Source: Streptomyces cavernae
GTDB taxonomy: Bacteria; Actinomycetota; Actinomycetes; Streptomycetales; Streptomycetaceae
Assembly: GCF_004023625.1 (NCBI RefSeq)
Contig: NZ_RPDJ01000033.1
Location: forward strand, 62,001-126,000
Direction: 5' to 3'
DNA: 64,000 bases
Shown in pieces: positions 1 to 7,313 of this stretch (position 1 is the stretch's first letter; each line of letters opens with the position of its first letter). Under the pieces are notes generated by a model that made no database searches, was not told where the DNA came from, and worked only from the letters and a program-made list of their open reading frames with translations. The translations under genes were made by a program, and so were the position numbers.

Positions 1-132
1 CGCTCCTGTAGCTCCGGTCGTGCCCGTTTCGTCGGTCGTGCCCGTCAGTATCGTGCGGGCGCGCCCCGGACCCCGTGAATCGGCGCCCGCTTAACCTGAC
101 TTGCCGATGTTGTGTACGGAGGAGGAGTCGCT

Positions 133-1104
133 GTGCCTCATTTCGACCTGCCCCTGCCCGAACTGCGCGCCTACCGCTCCGCGTCCACCGAACCGGACGA
201 CTTCGACGCCTTCTGGGAGAAGACGCTCGCCGAGGTCCGTGAGCACGACCTCGACCCACACTACGTCGCCCACGACCTGCCGCTCGTGGGCGTGGACGTG
301 TTCGACGTGTCCTACGCCGGCTTCGGCGGTCACCCGGTCAAGGGCTGGCTCGTCCTGCCCGCGGGCGCGAGCGGACCGCTGCCCGCGGTGGTCGAGTACA
401 TCGGCTACGGCGGCGGCCGGGGCCTGCCCCACATGCACCTGCTGTGGGCCAACGCCGGGTTCGCGCACTTCGTGATGGACACCCGGGGCCAGGGCAGCGG
501 CGGCTGGGCCCAGGGCGACACCCCCGACCCGTTGGGCAGCGGTCCCGCGTACCCCGGCTACATGACCCGTGGCATAGAGGACCCGCACGCCTACTACTAC
601 CGGCGCGTGTACACCGACGCCGTACGCGCTGTCGAGGCGGTCCGTGCCCACCCGTCGGTCGACGGCACCCGGGTCGCCGCGCTCGGCGGCAGCCAGGGCG
701 GCGGCATCACGATCGCGGTCGGCGGACTCGTACCGGATCTGGCGGCGATCGCGCCCGATGTGCCGTTCCTGTGCGACTTCCCGCGCGCCGCCACGATCAC
801 CGACCGCCACCCGTACCGGGAGATCGCCCTCTATCTGAAGGCCCGGCGCACCGGCGAGGACGAGGTGTTCCGGACGCTGTCGTACTTCGACGGGGTGCAC
901 TTCGCTGCGCGCGGCCGGGCGCCCGCACTGTTTTCGGCCGCTCTCGAGGACATGACCTGTCCGCCGTCCACCGTCTTCGCCGCCTTCAATTCCTATGCGG
1001 GTCGGGACAAAACCATCGAGGTCTACTCGTTCAACGACCACGAGGGCGGCGGCCCGTACCAACAGGCGGCGCAACTCAAGTGGTTTACCGGTCACTTGGG
1101 GTGA
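133..1104 (+). CDS. Acetyl xylan esterase / cephalosporin-C deacetylase family (AXE1) hydrolase
   Basis: Predicted carbohydrate esterase family 7 alpha/beta-hydrolase, a family that removes acetyl groups from xylo-oligosaccharides and often from cephalosporin C. The 323-residue length is usual for the family (about 320). The nucleophile elbow GGSQGG gives Ser187; Asp273 in LEDMTCPP and His303 in NDHEGGG complete a triad in the expected order. I see no signal peptide, so it should act in the cytosol on imported acetylated sugars. GTG at 133 is preferred to the in-frame GTG at 112 because GGAGGAG lies about 7 bases ahead and the family N-terminus PHFDLPLPELRAY begins there. No sugar transporter is adjacent, so the natural substrate is not indicated by context. 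Confidence 0.85.
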   Translation: MPHFDLPLPELRAYRSASTEPDDFDAFWEKTLAEVREHDLDPHYVAHDLPLVGVDVFDVSYAGFGGHPVKGWLVLPAGASGPLPAVVEYIGYGGGRGLPHMHLLWANAGFAHFVMDTRGQGSGGWAQGDTPDPLGSGPAYPGYMTRGIEDPHAYYYRRVYTDAVRAVEAVRAHPSVDGTRVAALGGSQGGGITIAVGGLVPDLAAIAPDVPFLCDFPRAATITDRHPYREIALYLKARRTGEDEVFRTLSYFDGVHFAARGRAPALFSAALEDMTCPPSTVFAAFNSYAGRDKTIEVYSFNDHEGGGPYQQAAQLKWFTGHLG

Positions 1105-1187
1105 CGGGCGGCTGAATCGCCCCCTTGTCATGGCCGGTTCGCCGCGCATACTTTTGGCGCTCCGTACCATGTCAAGGGGGCTTCCTC

Positions 1188-2456
1188 ATGGCCGAACGGG
1201 GTCGGCATCGCCGGTATCAGCCCAGCAGGATCAACCGAGCTTCGCTGACCGTGACCGCGGGGAGCGCCGGCATGGCGATCCCTCTCATCGGCACCGGTGT
1301 GGCCGAGGCCGCCGACGTCGACACGTGGGACAAGGTCGCGGCTTGCGAGTCCAGCAACGACTGGAACATCAACACCGGCAACGGTTACTACGGCGGGCTG
1401 CAGTTCTCCCAGTCCACCTGGGAGGCGTACGGCGGCACGCGTTACGCCCCGCGCGCCGACCTGGCCACCAAGGACCAGCAGATCGAGATCGCGGAGAAGG
1501 TCCTCGACGGGCAGGGGCCGGGCGCCTGGCCGGTGTGCTCGGTCCGCGCGGGCCTCACCCGGGGCGGCGACACCCCTGACATCAACCCGAAGGGCGACGG
1601 CCCCGAGCGGGACACCTCCACCAAGGCCCCCAAGCGCACGGTCCGCGACGTCAAACCACAGACGACACCGCAGTCGCAGGCGGGCACCGCCCGGATGTAC
1701 ACCGTCGTGCAGGGCGACACGCTCTCCACGATCGCCGACTCCCGTGCTGTCGAAGGCGGTTGGCAGCGGCTCTACCAGGCCAACCGCAAGACGGTCGGCG
1801 GCGACCCGGACCTGATCGTGCCCGGTCAGCGGCTGAGCCTCGCGTCCACCGGGGCGCCGTCGGGCGGCGGCAAGGCCACGGCCACCCCGGTCTCCACCGC
1901 CGGGAAGACGGACACCGGGAAGAAGACCGGGGCGCGGACCGACACCGCGGAGAAGAAGACCGAGCGGAAGACAGAGAAGACCGAGCGGAAGACAGAGAAG
2001 ACCGAGCGGAAGACCGAGAAGAGGACCGAGGACAAGGCCAGGACCGGGGCCCGGTCGCTGACTGCCCCGGTGAGCGCCGCCATCGGCACCCAGTACCGCG
2101 CGGCCGGTTCCTCCTGGTCGAAGGGCTACCACACGGGCGTCGACTTCCCCGTACCCACCGGCACATCGGTGAAGTCGGTCGGGGCGGGTGAGGTGGTGAG
2201 CGCCGGCTGGGGCGGCTCGTTCGGCTACGAGGTCGTGATCCGGCATGCCGACGGGCGGTACACCCAGTACGCGCACCTCTCGGCGATCTCCGTGAAGTCC
2301 GGTCAGCGCGTCATGGGCGGCCAGCGCATCGGCCGGTCCGGCTCCACGGGCAACAGTTCGGGCCCGCATCTGCACTTCGAGGTACGGACGGGGCCCGGGT
2401 TCGGTTCCGACGTGGATCCGGTGGCATATCTGCGGTCTGGCGGCGCCGGGATCTGA
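1188..2456 (+). CDS. Secreted Rpf-like transglycosylase - LysM - M23 endopeptidase
   Basis: Predicted secreted peptidoglycan hydrolase of 422 residues. A basic, hydrophobic N-terminus ends near residue 42 (GVAEAA). It is followed by an Rpf/transglycosylase domain (about 45-120) with Cys53-Glu54 in WDKVAACESS, where the Glu matches the catalytic residue of resuscitation-promoting factors. A LysM wall-binding module lies at about 171-217 (YTVVQGDTL to PGQRLSL). A charged KTERKTE linker follows, repeated in 21-base DNA units at about 1954-2020. The C-terminus is an M23 metallopeptidase with zinc ligands His315 and Asp319 (GYHTGVDF) and His394/His396 (HLHFE). One protein could therefore cut both glycan strands and peptide bridges. 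ATG at 1188 has AAGGGGG 7 bases ahead; the in-frame start at 1125 would add a 21-residue tail before the signal peptide. No c-di-AMP riboswitch, common before rpf genes, fits in the 83-base gap. Confidence 0.9.
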   Translation: MAERGRHRRYQPSRINRASLTVTAGSAGMAIPLIGTGVAEAADVDTWDKVAACESSNDWNINTGNGYYGGLQFSQSTWEAYGGTRYAPRADLATKDQQIEIAEKVLDGQGPGAWPVCSVRAGLTRGGDTPDINPKGDGPERDTSTKAPKRTVRDVKPQTTPQSQAGTARMYTVVQGDTLSTIADSRAVEGGWQRLYQANRKTVGGDPDLIVPGQRLSLASTGAPSGGGKATATPVSTAGKTDTGKKTGARTDTAEKKTERKTEKTERKTEKTERKTEKRTEDKARTGARSLTAPVSAAIGTQYRAAGSSWSKGYHTGVDFPVPTGTSVKSVGAGEVVSAGWGGSFGYEVVIRHADGRYTQYAHLSAISVKSGQRVMGGQRIGRSGSTGNSSGPHLHFEVRTGPGFGSDVDPVAYLRSGGAGI

Positions 2457-2469
2457 CGGAACTCGGGGC

Positions 2470-2555
2470 GACGCTCGTCAGGTGCCTGAGTGCCTGAGTG
2501 CCTGAGTGCCTGAGTGGCTGAGGTGCCAGGGGAGGCAGAGGTGCCGACGAGCGTC
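2470..2555. repeat. 8-base tandem repeat inside a 10-base inverted repeat, between convergent genes
   Basis: Five tandem copies of TGCCTGAG (the last reads TGGCTGAG) run from 2483 to 2522. They are flanked by a perfect 10-base inverted repeat, GACGCTCGTC at 2470-2479 and GACGAGCGTC at 2546-2555. The right arm overlaps the stop codon of the minus-strand transporter gene. The loop is about 66 bases, so this is not a classical terminator, but it sits exactly between two convergent genes and could serve both. Confidence 0.6.
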
Positions 2556-3702
2556 AGGACCTGATACGGGTCCGTCCGGCGCGTTTCGCCGCCCGGGCCG
2601 GCGGCACGTACGGCCCCGCGTAGAACGGGCCGAAGGGCGGCACGTACACCTCCTCCCGGAGGAGGTAGGCCTCCTCCCGGGCCCGAGCCGCGGCCGGGGC
2701 CGGTGCGAAGACGGTGGCGGTCAGCTCCTCGGGGACGCGGTCCGGTACCGGTACGTCCACGACCTCGGCGAGGATGTCCTCGCCCCCCGCGCGCTGCACC
2801 GGAACGGAAGCCGGGACCCGAACCGGGGCCGGGGCCGGAGCCGGACCGGAGACCTGGCCGGCCACGCGCTCCTCCCCGCTGATCCGCTCCGTGGTCAGCA
2901 GGATCAGGCCGCCCGCGGCGACGATCCCGCAGCCCAGTGCGAGCAGGGTGCCCGTGGTGCCGTAGCGGAAGGTCTCGCCGAACATCGTTATGCCGACGGC
3001 CGCCGCCACCACCGGGTTCACCACCGTCAGCGTGGCGAGCGGGGCGGCGAGGCCCGCGCCGCGGTAGGACGCCTGGGACAGCAGCATCCCCGCGGTCGCC
3101 AGCACGCCTATGACCGCCAGGCTCGGCAGGTCGGCGAGCGAGACCCCGCCCGCCCAGTCCACGGCGACCGTCTTGGTGAACACCGAGGACATGCCGAACG
3201 CTATGCCGGAGGCCACCGCGAGCAGCACACTGCGCACCGCCGGGTGCCGGTGGGCCGCCCGGGCCGCCACCATCAGCGCGACCACCGCGCCACCCGTGAC
3301 CACGGCCAGGGCGACCCGCTGGGCGGAGTCCAGCGACTGCGAGTCCGCCATGCCGACCAGGGACAGCAGTCCGGCCAGGCCCACCGTCGCCATGATCGCC
3401 CCGCGCCATGCGGTGGCTCCGGCCCGGCGGCCCACGAACAGCGCCGCCATGGGCAGCGCGACCACGATGGTCAGCGCGCCCAGGGGTTGCACGAGGCTCA
3501 GCGGACCGTAGGCGAGCGCCACCACGTGCAGCAGCCCGCCCAGTCCGTTGAGCCCCACTGCGGCCCACCAGCCGGCCCGGCGCATGGGCGCGTACTGCTG
3601 GTCCGGGGAGTTCTCGGCGACGCGTTCCTGCACGATCGCCCCGCCCGCGTAAGCGACGGCGGAGACGAGGGACAGCAGCACCGACAGAGCGAGTGCGCTC
3701 AT
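2554..3702 (-). CDS. DMT-family (EamA-like) membrane transporter with long cytosolic tail
   Basis: Integral membrane protein of 382 residues with about ten hydrophobic segments in its first 290 residues, arranged as two similar halves like drug/metabolite transporter family permeases (for example GALTIVVALPMAALF and ASGIAFGMSSVF). No substrate can be inferred. The last roughly 90 residues are an Ala/Pro/Glu-rich, probably cytosolic extension ending in a basic RTRIRS; that is longer than usual for the family. The start chosen is ATG at 3702 with GAGAGGAGGG just ahead; the longer in-frame extension is charged and non-membrane. It is transcribed away from the FhuF-like gene, leaving a 222-base shared upstream region. 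Confidence 0.8.
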   Translation of the reverse strand: MSALALSVLLSLVSAVAYAGGAIVQERVAENSPDQQYAPMRRAGWWAAVGLNGLGGLLHVVALAYGPLSLVQPLGALTIVVALPMAALFVGRRAGATAWRGAIMATVGLAGLLSLVGMADSQSLDSAQRVALAVVTGGAVVALMVAARAAHRHPAVRSVLLAVASGIAFGMSSVFTKTVAVDWAGGVSLADLPSLAVIGVLATAGMLLSQASYRGAGLAAPLATLTVVNPVVAAAVGITMFGETFRYGTTGTLLALGCGIVAAGGLILLTTERISGEERVAGQVSGPAPAPAPVRVPASVPVQRAGGEDILAEVVDVPVPDRVPEELTATVFAPAPAAARAREEAYLLREEVYVPPFGPFYAGPYVPPARAAKRAGRTRIRS

Positions 3703-3924
3703 CGGTCCCTCCTCTCTGTGCGGTGGGCGTGCCCCGGAGCGAACTCCGTCCGGCGGGGCGAACGATCGGCATCCATGGTCTCCACGATGCCTCGTGAGCG
3801 GGCTCACGTCGTCGTACCTGAGCACGCATTGAGTCGTACTGCCGATGGAGTACGTACCTACTCCGGTCCTCCCCAGGTCTGGTGCCGCCCGGCAGGGCCC
3901 CCATGAGGGAAACCCCTAGGGGCC

Positions 3925-4680
3925 TTGGTACTACTGCTCTTCGTGGACATCGACCGCGACCTCACGGGTCTCCGCGCGCTCGGCGGCTTCTTCGTACTAC
4001 GCACGGGTGGCCCGCCGCATTCCCGACTGCCGACGCTCGCCCAGGCGTACTCAGGGACCCATACGGCACAGAGTGTCGGGTTTTATGGCGATTCGATAAC
4101 TTTTCGGATTCGCAAGGTCGCGGAGAACCTGCGGACCCCGGAACCGCGCGTCGCGGCCTCCGTGACCCAGCAGGCGCTGGCGGCGCGGCTCTGGTCGGTC
4201 GCGCTGGGCGCCGCCGCGCTGTACGGCGAGCTGCCCGATCTGGATCCCCGGCTGCTGCACTGGGATCCGGACGCCTCCGCTCCCGACGATCTGTGGTTGT
4301 CGGAGCTGCGGATGCTTCCGGTGACCGCCGTCGACGACGTCATGGCAGTCGTGGTGACCGGCCATCTCGTTCCGCTGATCGACACCCTGTCTGCCCGTCA
4401 CCGGGTCTCCGACCGGCTGCTGTGGGGCAACGCCGGCTCGGCTCTCGCCGGAACGGTGCGGCAGATCGACCGCTGGGCCCGGGCCCACCACCGCCCGCAG
4501 GCCGCGGCACGGGTCCGCGCGCTCGCCGACGGCCTGCTCGGCCGCCCCGGCCTCGCCGGCAGCCTCGATCCGGCCACCCTGCGCCGCCGGAGCTGCTGCC
4601 TGTACTACCGGGTGCCCGGCGGCGGTCTGTGCGGGGACTGCTGCTTCGACCGGAGACCGGGACTCGCCCCCCGCAGTTGA
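3925..4680 (+). CDS. (2Fe-2S)-binding, FhuF-like ferric iron reductase
   Basis: Protein of about 251 residues whose C-terminus carries SCCLYYRVPGG followed by LCGDCCFD. This Cys-Cys-x10-Cys-x2-Cys-type cluster is the hallmark of FhuF-family ferric-siderophore reductases, which hold a 2Fe-2S centre and release iron from siderophores in the cytosol. The N-terminal 200 residues are helical and Ala/Leu-rich, as in actinobacterial members. The start is uncertain: TTG at 3925 is in frame after AGGGGC, and GTG at 3943 is an alternative that would shorten the protein by six residues. No siderophore transporter or clear iron box is visible nearby, so its siderophore partner is unknown. Confidence 0.8.
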   Translation: MVLLLFVDIDRDLTGLRALGGFFVLRTGGPPHSRLPTLAQAYSGTHTAQSVGFYGDSITFRIRKVAENLRTPEPRVAASVTQQALAARLWSVALGAAALYGELPDLDPRLLHWDPDASAPDDLWLSELRMLPVTAVDDVMAVVVTGHLVPLIDTLSARHRVSDRLLWGNAGSALAGTVRQIDRWARAHHRPQAAARVRALADGLLGRPGLAGSLDPATLRRRSCCLYYRVPGGGLCGDCCFDRRPGLAPRS

Positions 4681-4764
4681 CCAATCCGTAAAGCGGTGGT
4701 CTTCCGCCAGAGCCTCATCTGGGTGACCATGAAGGGGCCGGCGAAAACCACGGGGAGGTTCTGC

Positions 4765-5952
4765 GTGAGAGTGGGCCTGTTGACCCGGGAGTACCCGCCG
4801 GACGTGTACGGCGGGGCCGGGGTCCATGTCGAGTTTCTGGCAAGGGAATTGAGGTCCCTCGCGGACCTCGACGTGCACTGCTGGGGCGAGGGCCGGGCCG
4901 ACGGAGTGGTCCGCCACCGCCCATGGTCCTCCCTGGACGGCGCCAACGACGCGCTGCGCACCTTCTCCGTGGACCTCGCGATGGCCGCCGGCCTCGAGGA
5001 CCGCGAGCTGGTCCATTCGCACACCTGGTACGCCAACCTCGCCGGCCACCTCGGCAAGCTGCTGCACGGCATCCCGCATGTGATGACCGCCCACTCGCTG
5101 GAACCGCTGCGCCCCTGGAAGGCCGAGCAGCTCGGCGGCGGCTACGCGCTCTCCAGCTGGGCCGAGCGCACCGCGATCGAAGCCGCCGACGCCGTGATCG
5201 CGGTCTCCGGGGCCATGCGCGAGGACATCCTCGGCTGCTACCCGGCGCTGGACCCGGCGAAGGTCCGGGTGGTCCACAACGGCATCGACACCACCCTCTA
5301 CCAGCCGGACCACGGCACGGAGGTGCTCGGCCGCCTCGGTATCGACACCGGCCGCCCGTACCTGCTGTTCGTTGGCCGTATCACGCGTCAGAAGGGCGTA
5401 CCCCATCTGCTGCGCGCGGTCCGCGACATCGACCCGGCCGTCCAGGTGGTGCTGGCCGCCGGTGCCCCGGACACTCCGGAGATCGACCGCGAGTTCCGCG
5501 ACCTCGTCGACGAGCTCGGCCGCAGGCGCGACGGAGTCCACTGGATCCCGAAGATGCTCCCGCGTCCCGACGTCATCCAGCTGCTCACGCACGCCGCCGT
5601 GTTCGTCTGCCCCTCGGTGTACGAGCCGCTGGGCATCGTGAACCTGGAGGCGATGGCCTGCGGCACGCCCGTCGTGGCCTCACGGGTCGGCGGCATCCCC
5701 GAGGTCGTCGAGGACGGCGTCACGGGTGTCCTGGTCCCGCTGGACGGGGCGGACGGAGCGAACGGCGACGGTGCGGCGTTCGAGGCGGGACTCGCCCGCG
5801 CCCTGGACTCCGTGATCGGGGACCCCGAGGCCGGCCGCCGCATGGGCGAGGCGGGGCGGGAGCGGGCGGTGCGGGAGTTCGGCTGGGACGCGGTGGCCCG
5901 GCGCACGGTTCACCTGTATGAGGAAGTCCTCAAACAGGCGCAGGGTGGGTAG
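4765..5952 (+). CDS. glgA: GlgA/GlgM-type glycosyltransferase (glycogen synthase / maltose-1-phosphate synthase)
   Basis: GT4-family GT-B glycosyltransferase of 395 residues. N-terminal VYGGAGVH and C-terminal EPLGIVNLEAMACGTPVV are the acceptor-side glycine motif and the nucleotide-sugar-binding Glu loop. Actinobacterial proteins of this length, about 90 residues shorter than enteric GlgA, are known in mycobacteria to make alpha-maltose-1-phosphate from ADP-glucose and glucose-1-phosphate for the GlgE pathway; I expect the same here. GTG at 4765 follows GGGAGG by 6-7 bases. The next gene, glgC at 6007, supplies ADP-glucose; the 54-base gap suggests one transcript. Confidence 0.9.
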   Translation: MRVGLLTREYPPDVYGGAGVHVEFLARELRSLADLDVHCWGEGRADGVVRHRPWSSLDGANDALRTFSVDLAMAAGLEDRELVHSHTWYANLAGHLGKLLHGIPHVMTAHSLEPLRPWKAEQLGGGYALSSWAERTAIEAADAVIAVSGAMREDILGCYPALDPAKVRVVHNGIDTTLYQPDHGTEVLGRLGIDTGRPYLLFVGRITRQKGVPHLLRAVRDIDPAVQVVLAAGAPDTPEIDREFRDLVDELGRRRDGVHWIPKMLPRPDVIQLLTHAAVFVCPSVYEPLGIVNLEAMACGTPVVASRVGGIPEVVEDGVTGVLVPLDGADGANGDGAAFEAGLARALDSVIGDPEAGRRMGEAGRERAVREFGWDAVARRTVHLYEEVLKQAQGG

Positions 5953-6006
5953 CAAGGGCGTTAGAAGCACGAGGCGTAGCCCGACCGGGCGTAGAGGGGC
6001 GGCGGC

Positions 6007-7227
6007 ATGCGACGCGGTGGACCTTCGGTATTGGGGATCGTACTGGCCGGCGGAGAGGGCAAGCGGCTGATGCCGCTGACCGCCGACCGTGCGAAACCAG
6101 CCGTGACGTTTGGCGGAACGTATCGCCTAGTCGACTTCGTACTCTCCAACCTGGTCAACGGCGACATCCTGCGCATCTGCGTCCTGACCCAGTACAAGTC
6201 GCACTCGCTGGACCGGCACATCACCACGACCTGGCGGATGTCCAGCCTCCTCGGCAACTACATCACCCCCGTCCCGGCCCAGCAGCGCCTGGGCCCACGC
6301 TGGTACCTGGGCAGCGCCGACGCGATCCTGCAGTCGCTCAACCTGATCTACGACGAGCGGCCGGAATACGTGGCCGTCTTCGGCGCCGACCACGTCTACC
6401 GCATGGACCCGCGGCAGATGCTCGCCCAGCACATCGAGAGCGGTGCGGGGGTGACCGTCGCCGGTATCCGGGTGCCGCGGGCGGAGTCCTCGTCCTTCGG
6501 CGTGATCAGCCCCGGCTCGGACGGGCAGACGGTGCAGAGCTTCCTGGAGAAGCCCGCCGATCCACCGGGGCTGCCGGACGACCCCGAGACCGTCTACGCC
6601 TCGATGGGCAACTACATCTTCACCACCAAAGCGCTGGTGGAAGCGCTCCAGAGGGACGCCGAGGACGTGCACTCCGTGCACGACATGGGCGGCTCCATCC
6701 TGCCGCAGCTCACCGAGCGCGGCGAGGCGCACCTGTACGACTTCAGCGCCAACCACGTGCCCGGGGAGACCGTCCGCGACCAGGGCTACTGGCGTGACGT
6801 GGGGACCCTGGACGCCTATTACGAGGCCCATATGGACCTCATCGCCGAACGGCCCGCCTTCAACCTCTACAACCGCAGCTGGCCCATCTACACCCACTCG
6901 GGCCAGCTGTCGCCCGCCCGCTTCAACGCCGGCGGCATGGCCAGCGAGTCCATCATCAGCGCGGGCTGCCTCATCCGCGGGCAGGTCACCCGCTCGGTCC
7001 TCTCACCCGGCGTGGTCGTCGACCCCGGCGCGGTGGTCCAGGGCTCGGTGCTGCACGACAACGTGCACATCGGGCGGGGCGCGGTGGTGCGCGGAGCGGT
7101 GATCGACAAGAACGTCGAGGTTCCGCCGGGTGCGACGATCGGCGTCAACCCGGAACGCGACGCGGACCTGTACACGGTCTCCAAGGGCGGGGTGATCGCC
7201 CTGGGCAAGGGACAGATCGTGTCCTGA
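6007..7227 (+). CDS. glgC: Glucose-1-phosphate adenylyltransferase (ADP-glucose pyrophosphorylase)
   Basis: 406-residue GlgC, the enzyme that forms ADP-glucose from ATP and glucose-1-phosphate, the committed step of glycogen and maltosyl-phosphate synthesis. It shows the N-terminal nucleotidyltransferase motif GGEGKRLMPLT with downstream RAKPAV, the substrate loop FGADHVYRMD and ASMGNYIF, and a C-terminal left-handed beta-helix (ESIISAGCLI to GAVIDKNVEVPPGA). ATG at 6007 follows GAGGGG. It lies 54 bases after glgA in the same direction, and a strong hairpin ends the transcript at 7246-7280. Confidence 0.95.
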   Translation: MRRGGPSVLGIVLAGGEGKRLMPLTADRAKPAVTFGGTYRLVDFVLSNLVNGDILRICVLTQYKSHSLDRHITTTWRMSSLLGNYITPVPAQQRLGPRWYLGSADAILQSLNLIYDERPEYVAVFGADHVYRMDPRQMLAQHIESGAGVTVAGIRVPRAESSSFGVISPGSDGQTVQSFLEKPADPPGLPDDPETVYASMGNYIFTTKALVEALQRDAEDVHSVHDMGGSILPQLTERGEAHLYDFSANHVPGETVRDQGYWRDVGTLDAYYEAHMDLIAERPAFNLYNRSWPIYTHSGQLSPARFNAGGMASESIISAGCLIRGQVTRSVLSPGVVVDPGAVVQGSVLHDNVHIGRGAVVRGAVIDKNVEVPPGATIGVNPERDADLYTVSKGGVIALGKGQIVS

Positions 7228-7245
7228 CCGGACGTGGGACCCGCG

Positions 7246-7280
7246 ATGACCGACGAGCGCGACCGCGGCTCGTCGGTCAT
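7246..7280 (+). terminator. Factor-independent-type terminator after glgC
   Basis: Perfect 13-base inverted repeat, ATGACCGACGAGC at 7246-7258 and GCTCGTCGGTCAT at 7268-7280, with a 9-base loop. It starts 18 bases after the glgC stop. There is no U-tract, which is normal for Streptomyces hairpin terminators. Confidence 0.85.
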
Positions 7281-7313
7281 TCTGTGCATGACCTTGAAAG
7301 GGGTCTGCACGTC

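Noticed and set aside
1105..1187. c-di-AMP (ydaO) riboswitch before the Rpf-like gene
   Set aside because: The gap to the previous gene is only 83 bases, too short for that riboswitch, and no matching core was seen.
4051..5592. A 513-codon minus-strand frame across the FhuF-like gene and glgA
   Set aside because: It spans two well-recognised plus-strand genes and shows no family features.
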